Source: Perilla frutescens (taxonomy: Eukaryota > Streptophyta > Magnoliopsida > Lamiales > Lamiaceae). From it: 64,000 nt of DNA. Every line of letters begins with the position of its first letter. Position 1 is the first letter of the stretch. The stretch spans positions 456,501 to 520,500 of the forward strand of contig BRKX01000006.1 of the NCBI GenBank assembly GCA_026008535.1, in the 5' to 3' direction. Both the position numbers and the translations under genes were made by a program. Shown piece after piece: positions 56,426 to 64,000 of this stretch. The notes beneath the pieces are model-generated. The model was not told the origin of the DNA. It worked only from the letters and a program-made list of their open reading frames with translations, and did not search any database.

Positions 56426-57765
56426 ACACTTGAGTATCTCACATGTGATACATAAATAAAAGATATGTATAATTTAAATTGTTAGAAATTATAATTATGA
56501 AAAAAATTATCGTAACAAAATAATTTAATTTATAACTATTGTGAATTATATAAATTTCTCACATTTATTATTATGGTTATTGAGATTAAGTCTAACAAAA
56601 AAAGGGAAAAAATGATTGTTTATTTAAACATGATTTTGAAATTTAAATTAGGCTCGAATTACGAAGAAAATATATGAATTGCTACACCATGCAACATTAT
56701 TTTTTTATTTTTCAAAACATACATGTGAATCATTTGCTAAAGTGATTCACAACTAATAATAAAATATTATTTAGTTGATTGATAATTTTTAATAAGAATT
56801 GAGGAAAACAAGAACCGACGGTTCCGATCGCTTCCAAATTTAATATTTTTATATTTAATATTTAAATTTCATCTAGAAAAATAATTTCCAAATTAGGAAT
56901 ATTTGATAATTTAATTGGTTCTCCTCAATTCTGGCCAGTGGACTCGCAATGATAAATTGGATTTTTTTTAACTGATAAATTGGATCTAAGTGACTAAGTT
57001 CGATTAAATGTATCCAAAATAATAAGGTAGCCCACAAGCCACAGCCCACTGTATATGCTTTTGCTTTTAGGTATTCAAATTTAATTAATGAATGTATTCT
57101 TCCCAAAATAAATAAATAGTATAATTTGAAACACATTAGAGGGAAATGTTAAAGTAGCTATAACAGAATAAAAAAAGTATTTTTTTCTAACAATTTTTTT
57201 AACATGTTTTTTTAGAAATTTCCTAAAAAAAATGTTATATTTTTTGTTAAAAAAAAACCAATTTGCAATCTCATTTTGACTACAAATATTAGACCTCTAA
57301 TATTAAAAAAATATATACATATGGACATACCCCTAATTTTTTTATTTTCTTAGTCTACATACAAATGGAATTCTAAAACTAAATAATTAATACATACCTT
57401 TTTTTCTCAATTCATGAAAAAGCCTTTCTATATTTAATACCCTATTTAATAATGCAAGTTTTAGTAATAAAATTTGAATAATAATTAACATCTGATTCGA
57501 GTTTAATCATTAGAAAAACTAAAGAAGAGAGAGAGAAGAGAGAAGATTGGGTGCTTATCTCCTGATTACAACCGGCTGAGCTACCCACCCCAGCAATGAA
57601 ACTACTTTATCCATTTCCAACAATTAAAATGATAATGAACAAAGTTGCAAAATTTTAAATTATAAACCCCCTAATACTTTGTTGTTCTACAACCAATTAA
57701 TTAACTCTAAAAACAAGTATTAAACCAAAAGGAAAAAAAGAAAAAAGAGAGAGAGAGGCTAGTAT
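56426..57765. other. Gene-free AT-rich stretch with a tRNA-like fragment
   Basis: On the minus strand GGGTGGGTAGCTCAGCCGG at about 57568-57590 is a perfect pol III A-box/tRNA D-arm-like start, but no T-arm or B box follows at tRNA distance. It is best read as a tRNA pseudogene or SINE head. A GA-rich tract is adjacent at 57527-57545. Nothing else was recognised. Confidence 0.4.
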
Positions 57766-58956
57766 TCAATTATATCTATCAGAGATAAACCTAACTTCTT
57801 TATCGGCAACACAAGCTTCACATTCGTCTGCGTCTGCATCTTCATCTTCATCTTCGTTTGACCACGGATTTTTTTAGGTTCGTATGTCGTACAATATTTT
57901 TCCGACTGCTCTTTCAAAATCGGGTTCTTCAACCACATACATTTCAATTCTTCGAAAAATTTCTTACGACACAATCTTAATTTTCTCTTCAAAGATTTAG
58001 ATTTTTTCATGTTGGCAATCAATTTGATCCCCTTTCATTTCAGTTCATCATCGTTGCTGAAGAGTAACACAATGCATGTAACGTACAAATCTCTTGTGTG
58101 TCCTAATTTTAAGGCCTCCAATTTTTGACAAGGTGATTGAAATTTTTTATTATCAAAATAATCAATCTGAATCACACAAAAAGAGATAAGAAAAATGGTA
58201 AGAATATAAATTTTCAATATATTTAACGGTAAAATTTATATAATCCTATTGTATTTTCCTAGCTAATAAAAATAAATATGTTCAATATAAATAATCTAAA
58301 ACCCCATGTAATGGTAAAATTCATAAAAAAACACCATTTTCTGAAGAGTGCAATACATTAGCCAAGAATAAGTACATTTTTTTTACCATTTTTTGTACGA
58401 AAAGACAATTTTAACATCTTTATTAAATATAAAATATATTTATATTATTTGAAAGCTATAGTATTTGGTCAAACTACTATTTTTTAACTATTGTGATCAT
58501 TTCCTAAGTTTTATATTATTGTTTAAATATTTATTTATGTAAATATGAAAAGGGTATAATTGAGAAAAAATTGTTAAATTATTCTGACAGTTGAGGAGAG
58601 TCTGAGATTGTGAATGTGATGAATTTTATGAAAACACAGTGGGGTTTCACACTCCTAGGAGAACATGGGGAATAATGTGAAATTTATCATATATTTAATT
58701 ATATTAAAATTTGTCCTGGATCATTTCACGATAAGAACATATTTTTTAAAAATTATATTGACAGAGAATTTTTTTTGAAAAACTTACCAGTGCTTCCCTA
58801 TATAGCAACTTGGGATTGGAACTTTCTCGACATTTTTTCAAAAAAAAATGTTGCTGCTCACTTAATGGCTTCCATTGCACTATTGAAAATTTGTCTAAAC
58901 ATGCATGTTGGTAGACGTGTGCATCTTGAGCAACTTCTTCTTCTAATTTTTTAGAA
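57766..58956 (-). pseudogene. F-box family protein (At2g35280/At1g67623 type), degraded
   Basis: Plant proteins of this type carry an N-terminal F-box and a C-terminal Sel1/MYND-like region and serve as SCF ligase adaptors. Exon A (58788-58956) reads KKLEEEVAQDAHVYQHACLD, KFSIVQWKPLSEQQ and KKCRESSNPKLLYREAL. Exon B (57766-58166) continues in phase with IDYFDNKKFQ, LEALKLGHTRDLYVTCIVLL and FSNDDELK, then an in-frame TGA, then KGIKLIANMKKSK and KCMWLKNPILKEQSEKYC. After KIRGQ the homologous reading moves to another frame: NEDEDEDADADECEACVADK and EVRFISDRYN-stop. The F-box itself was not found upstream. One stop, one frameshift and a missing N-terminus make it a pseudogene. The 620-bp intron holds a fragment of the 37625-38242 MITE family. 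Confidence 0.72.
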
Positions 58957-60480
58957 CTGCGAGAGCAAATTAAAAATAATTAATTGATATTAAATAAATA
59001 ATTTCAGTACAGATTACTAATTAGTGTATACCGGATCACGAAAGAATTAATAGACACGCACCACATAATCAATTAAATATTAAATAAAATTTGCATATGG
59101 AAGTTCGGCACTTCTTTTCAAATTATTATAATTTTTATTTGACCAAAAAAAAATTTCCATATCATATTAATTGATTTAGTTCAATTAATCATGAGCATGT
59201 CTAATTTTATGAAACAGTTAATTACATTAATAATGCTAAAATTAAATCTGACTTTTATACAGAAACTTTGAATTTTAATTATATAATCTTGTCTCTAAAT
59301 ACTATTGTTTTTTTAGTTTATTAAATGAGTCCAATTAAATAAAATGAGGAAAATAATTAAAGAAGAATTTTGGTTGAAGGTCCCATCGCATTAGGCAGAT
59401 AGTCCAACAAATATTTCCAGAAGAAGAAACAATTCCGGCTAGTTAGTCTCTTGTTATTTATTCATGTTGGTCTGAAATAAAGCATATATTGTTAATTTTT
59501 GTCTGTTTAAATTTTCACTTATAAGGCAAAAAAATAATGAAATGGAATTGCTTTTTAATAAGAAACCGGTAATTAATGGAAGTATTAACTAAAACATGAA
59601 TATGAACAACCCTTACCAACTTGTATATAATTAGTTAATGATGAAGCAAAAAAAAACATTTTGATAATTTTTTTTATATCAATTTGTAATATTTGCGTAG
59701 AGGTGGCCATACACATGCACAACTATTGTACATACATAGCTTTTATATACTTAATAATATTATTCCTAACATAAAAAAAATGTGTTTATTATTTTTTGCT
59801 CAAGTTTTAATCATTCAATTGTTTCAAATGTCATGCATTAATCACTACAAAATTTTGTATTATTTTTCGAATAGAAAAGCAATATATATTGATCGATCAA
59901 GTGTATATGTCCCCCAAATTAACCCACAACCCTAAAAACACTGCATTAAATCTTATCTGTATCCGAGCATGGCATATATAGGCGCGACTCTATAAGTTAA
60001 TAAAAAATATAAAAATACTTTTGAATTTTAATAATAGTTTATGAAATATTTCTTTTATATTTAAAAGTAGGAGTGGAGTTTTATCGATTTATAACTTGAA
60101 AGATAAATTAGCTATCAATCTAAGACGTAAATAATTTAAACTATCAATTTAAAACTAAAAAAGAATATATTTTATTTTCTTAATTTTCATTGAAATTTTC
60201 TTATTTAATTATCTTTTAACTTTAATAAAAAATAATTAATAATATATATTATAATAGTTTGCAGGCAGTGCACCTAGTTACCTCGTCATAAAAAAAAAGA
60301 GTATAATAATACTCCCAAGTCCCAACCCATCAAAACAAGAGTTTAATTAACAAAACTTTCATGTGCATAATTTTTTTTTCATGTGTAGATTTTTTTTTTC
60401 CTAAATACATTACTTAATGAGCATTAGATTTCTTGTGTCACTTTTTATTTTTCTGTTTATTTTTAGTGTCCCATTCTCTC
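58957..60480. other. Gene-free AT-rich stretch
   Basis: No F-box exon for the adjacent pseudogene and no other coding signal was found. A weak similarity to the 5492-5868 MITE family (TATCAATCTAAGACGTAAAT, TATCAATTTAAAACTAAAAA) is seen at 60080-60170 and may be an old third copy. Confidence 0.4.
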
Positions 60481-60499
60481 ATTTCCTCATAACTTTCTC

Positions 60500-61080
60500 G
60501 TCTTTTCCTAGCAAAAGAAAAACAAGAATCCAGAAACAAAGTAGGTGAGTTTTCTTTTCAAAAGCTTGCAATTTTTATTTTTATTTCATTTAATCTCCGT
60601 TTGTGTTTGAGCCCAAATACTTTTTGCTTTCATCACATACATGATGCATGTTACATGTTCTTTTTTTGTTTTTCAGAAATTTCAACTCGTTAAATTTTGG
60701 CAACTTCATTAATCGATATTTTTATTGAAGCTTCAAATGTCCTCTGCATTGAGCTGGCTTTTTCAGAAAGTTTGTTTCTAATGAATCGTCAAAAATTCAG
60801 AGCTTTAGACCACCCCAGAATTTGTCTCTGGTTATGCTTGATGAGCAAAGGTTAATTCATTCATGGTGGCTTGTTATTTAGATTTAGTTCCTTCTTGTTG
60901 CATGAGATATTGATGCCTACATTTCACTGTCCATTTCGATGCCTATTATAATCTCCAAAACAATATTCCTTTTTGGGCATTCAAGGTTGAACAAATCAAT
61001 CAGCATTTTACTTTACTGTTGTTATTCTTTTTCAGGTTTAGGGATGGATATGGACTGCAAATAGTTCATATGCATTGAAC

Positions 61081-61119
<39 letters not shown>
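60500..61119 (+). other. Inferred 5'UTR and leader intron of the kinase locus
   Basis: The donor GTAG|GTGAGTTTTC at 60545 and the acceptor TTTTTTCAG|GTTTAGGG at 61035 would remove a 491-bp leader intron. A (GA)n array at 61083-61119 runs right up to, and into, the start codon. Confidence 0.5.
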
Positions 61120-61123
<4 letters not shown>

Positions 61124-61129
61124 GAGAGA
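61083..61129. repeat. (GA)n microsatellite spanning the kinase start codon
   Basis: About 18 GA units precede ATGAGAGAG, so the start codon is embedded in the array. Confidence 0.9.
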
Positions 61130-62974
61130 ACTCATTAGGCTTAGTGATTGGGATATCGATTGGAGTGGTGATCCGGGTGGCTTTAGCTGTAGTTGCATTC
61201 TTTTGCATGAGGTGGCTCAGGCAGCCCTCGCAGATAGGGAATAGCAGGGCTGCAAGAATCCCTATTTTTGGACATGATGGAGATGATTCTCGTACAGCAA
61301 TTTCTGCAGACTCATCGGTTGTGACTGATCACTGACCAAAGTCTACCTTAAGGATGTCATTCTGTCCGAGGGGACTTAAGAAGGCGAATGCAGTTCCTGC
61401 ATCCGGGATACTCGAATACTCTTACAAGCACGTACCTACGTGCATGTTCATTTCTTGTGACCTCTTTTCTGAATGATGCATCTAAATCTTGAATATCTAT
61501 ATATATGTATTTGAAGAATGTTGGTTCATATATTAGGTTAATTGGGTTATAAAAGCACATGGAGATGTTTTTGTTCACTGAATTTTTCATGGAATTAAGT
61601 AACTTAAAAGCTGCAGGGACATGGAGAAGGCAACCTACAATTTCACTACATTGATCGGTGAAGGGGCTTTCGGTCCTGTTTACAGAGCTCGGATGTCGAC
61701 TGGTGAGACTGTTGCTGTTAAAGTGCTTGCTAAAGATTCTAAGCAGGGGGAGAAAGAGTTCCAAACTGAGGTACTTTTATTTGAGAAGCAAGTTTTAATG
61801 ACAGCACATATATATAGTTTCTTCCTCGATTTCAACTCGATCTCAGGTTAGGTTGTTAGGAAGGTTACATCACCGGAACCTTGTGAATCTGGTGGGCTAT
61901 TGTGCCGAGAAGCAGCAACACATGCTTATTTATGTGTACATGAGTAGAGGGTGCTTGGCTTCTCATCTATATAGTAAGTCTTGCCTTTGATAGCTTTATA
62001 TATAAGTTGGATTTTGATAGAAGAAGAAGTATGATTTTGATCATTCTTCTTAGTTAGCTATGATAACAATGTAGCTATATGTATATGTGTGTTCATCACA
62101 GGTGAGGAAGTGGAACCACTGAATTGGGAGTTGAGGGTTAAAATAGCTCTTGATGTGGCTAGGGCATTGGAGTATCTTCACGACGGGGTGAGTATGATCC
62201 GTCTCTTCTTCTGCAGTAGTATTCTTCCATGTCCGATTCATTATTGCTTACCGGATTATTATATGATAAACATCAGGCAGTTCCTTCGGTAATACATTGT
62301 GACATCAAGTCATCCAATATTTTGTTAGATGAGTCCATGAGAGCAAGGGTAAAGTCTTCTTTCTCTGTTTATGATCAATCCTGATTCAGACTTTCAGTTA
62401 GTTAGTTTGCAATGACATATAACTACATATATTTATCCATCTATCGTATGCTTATGCTGCAGGTGGCTGACTTTGGACTCTCTAAGGGAGGCGAAGGCCA
62501 GCAGCACGCGTGCATCCGACATTCAAGGGACTTTCGGATATGTTGATCCGGACTACCTAACAACACGTTCCTTCTCCAAGAAAAGTGATGTTTACAGCTA
62601 CGGGGTGTTGCTTTTCGAGCTCGTTGCAGGAAGGAATCCTCTGCAGGGGCTTATGGAGTATGTTCAGCTAGTAAGACTGTCTTTGCCCTTTCTTCCCACT
62701 TTGATCAAGAATCATATATGTTTACTACTAGCTAGCTAGCTAGCTCATTGAGCTCATGTTTATTAATTAGGCAGCAATGGGTGTTAATGAAGGGGAAATG
62801 GGGTGGGAAGAAATAGGCGATCCTCGTCTACAAGGGAAGTTTAACGTTGAAGAACTCGATCGAGTGGCCGCTCTTGCACACGAGTGTGTCTCTTGCAACG
62901 CGAAGAGAAGGCCATCGATGAGGGACGTGCTTCGGGTGCTCTCGAGGATCGTTGACAACGTGCAGGCAGCGTAG
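61120..62974 (+). pseudogene. CRLK1/2-like calcium/calmodulin-regulated receptor kinase, decayed
   Basis: Parent family: single-pass plasma-membrane Ser/Thr kinases (Arabidopsis CRLK1, CRLK2) acting in cold and calcium signalling. Exon 1 from ATG 61120 encodes LGLVIGISIGVVIRVALAVV (membrane segment) and RAARIPIF; it hits TGA at 61333-61335 where homologs read on, then continues in frame with PKSTLRMSF and SGILEYSYK. Exon 2 (61617-61770) has LIGEGAFGPVYRARMSTGET and VAVKVL; exon 3 (61847-61973) GRLHHRNLVNLVGYCAEK; exon 4 (62102-62187) LNWELRVKIALDVARALEYL; exon 5 (62277-62348) VIHCDIKSSNILLD, with HCD in place of HRD; exon 6 (62463-62670) VADFGLSK, then one extra G (62486-62488), then GTFGYVDPDYLTTRSFSKKS in the shifted frame; exon 7 (62771-62974) GWEEIGDPRLQGKFNVEEL to the stop. 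The exon 1 donor has become AA|GCACGT. Several independent lesions argue for a pseudogene over sequencing error. Confidence 0.85.
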
Positions 62975-63345
62975 TACTGCACAATGCACAATGGAAAAGT
63001 TAATCATCGACGTACGTGACCCAATTAGTATGCCTAGAGCCGTGGCTAGTGTGTCAACAACTCTTGATTGTGGCATTCCATCACCCCTCCCTTGAGAGGT
63101 CACAGTATTACAGGAAATGAGTGAGATCGTTTAATCCACTTTATATAAATTTTTTGCAAAACATCATATTTTGTATTATTTTTGCTTTGTAAAAAGACAG
63201 GACTATTAATTATTCAATATTTCTCCTTTTAATGTTTTTTTAACATATTTTGAATTTGACGGCATTTTTACAAAATGGGAGAAAGTTGAGGAGCTAAGTA
63301 AATTTATTTAGTCATTTTTTGTTAGTTTATGCCTCCAGTCCTCCC

Positions 63346-63401
<56 letters not shown>

Positions 63402-63939
63402 TGAAAACGAGAATAGTGTGAGTGAGACAAAAATAACATTGTCTAGACAGTGGCCACATGGCACAACTTGTTCTTTTCTAGATTTTTGTTCTGCATTTGG
63501 AACTCCATCGACCGTCCAGCTAGGACCACGTGACTTTCCCAACTCTAATTTCCCAATTACTTGTCCATTTTCATTTTCCCAAACCATTTCTACAACCACA
63601 GGACAAAAAATTAATTCAGAGCATTTCAAGATTCTCCTATAAATTAATCACATGGGATGGGAGTAAATCCAAAATTAAATATTTCCTTTTCAAATATTAA
63701 ATAACAAGAGAGACAATGACTTGACTAGGCTAGTTGGTTAAGACTCAAGACACCAAATATTATTACATTTAATGTGTTTTAGTACCTTCGTTGAGCATAT
63801 GATTCTATACATTGATTTCCCACAAATGTTTTTACTCAATTGCCTTTCTCAAGTTGTAGCTCCATTCCCACAAAAGTAAATTTCAAAGCTAAGCTCTTTG
63901 CCAAATACATGATAGACCTGCATCAAAAAATCATTCTCC
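62975..63939. other. Downstream region of the kinase, no gene seen
   Basis: GT then GA microsatellites lie at 63350-63400. ACCACGTGACTTTCCC at 63526 holds a CACGTG G-box, and GGCTAGTTGGTTAAGACT at 63727 resembles an A box. No exon was recognised. Confidence 0.45.
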
Positions 63940-64000
63940 CACCGGTTCGAATCTCACCAACACCGCATAGATCGAGCACGAACACAACGCTGTACAAGCA
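63940..64000 (+). mobile_element. tRNA-derived SINE, copy 6 (cut by the window end)
   Basis: CCACCGGTTCGAATCTCACC (B box) is followed by AACACCGCATAGATCGAGCA, the 3' signature of the family in mutated form. It runs to the end of the window, so its full extent is unknown. Confidence 0.55.

Noticed and set aside
57560..57592. Functional tRNA gene on the minus strand
   Set aside because: A good D-arm-like start is present but no anticodon stem, T-arm or acceptor pairing follows.
1..64000. A biosynthetic gene cluster formed by the terpene synthase, beta-glucosidase and transporter
   Set aside because: The genes are spread over 18 kb with unrelated neighbours, no P450 or second pathway enzyme is present, and the terpene synthase is frameshifted. 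Proximity alone does not support it.

Overview
The window is nuclear DNA of a dicot plant, most likely an asterid and possibly Lamiales. The basis is the protein families seen (plant GRAS factor, GH1 beta-glucosidase, TPS-a terpene synthase, OCT4-type carrier, CRLK-type kinase), short phased GT-AG introns, very AT-rich intergenic DNA, and dense MITEs, SINEs and microsatellites. The species assignment is inference. No bacterial, organellar or viral block was recognised.

Layout. 1-1.3 kb: an imperfect inverted repeat and short direct repeats. 1.3-4.8 kb (-): DUF300/TMEM184 (LAZ1-like) membrane protein. 6.6-9.8 kb (-): PLP-dependent methionine gamma-lyase-like ('aluminium resistance') enzyme with a putative transit peptide. 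12.6-12.9 kb (-): small zinc-ribbon protein. 13-18 kb: gene-poor, with microsatellites and one hairpin MITE. 18.2-22.5 kb: a 4.3-kb element with terminal inverted repeats that holds fragments of three host genes (RH58-like DEAD-box helicase, an LRR receptor kinase C-terminus, a rhomboid protease C-terminus) and inverted arrays of one short motif. 24.9-27.9 kb (-): BGLU41-like beta-glucosidase. 28-31 kb: inverted-repeat structures, including an inverted copy of the beta-glucosidase upstream region. 31.5-35.2 kb (-): organic cation/carnitine transporter of the OCT4 type. 35.8-38.2 kb: TIR elements. 38.6-43.1 kb (-): sesquiterpene-synthase-like gene with a one-base frameshift in its last exon and MITEs in its introns. 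46.0-48.7 kb (-): PAT1-branch GRAS transcription factor with a 5'UTR intron and a 4-codon uORF. 49-57 kb: repeats, including two Stowaway-like MITEs, a 124-bp tandem triplication and a Mutator-like element with a perfect 9-bp target duplication. 57.8-59.0 kb (-): F-box pseudogene of the At2g35280/At1g67623 type. 60.5-63.0 kb (+): decayed CRLK1/2-like receptor kinase.

The genes are independent loci and do not form a cluster or pathway. The BGLU41-like and CRLK-like genes correspond to near-neighbours in Arabidopsis (At5g54570, At5g54590), so this may be an old syntenic block enlarged by transposon insertion. Three of the eight multi-exon or full-length loci look broken (terpene synthase, F-box, kinase). 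The most notable structure is the gene-capturing TIR element at 18.2-22.5 kb.
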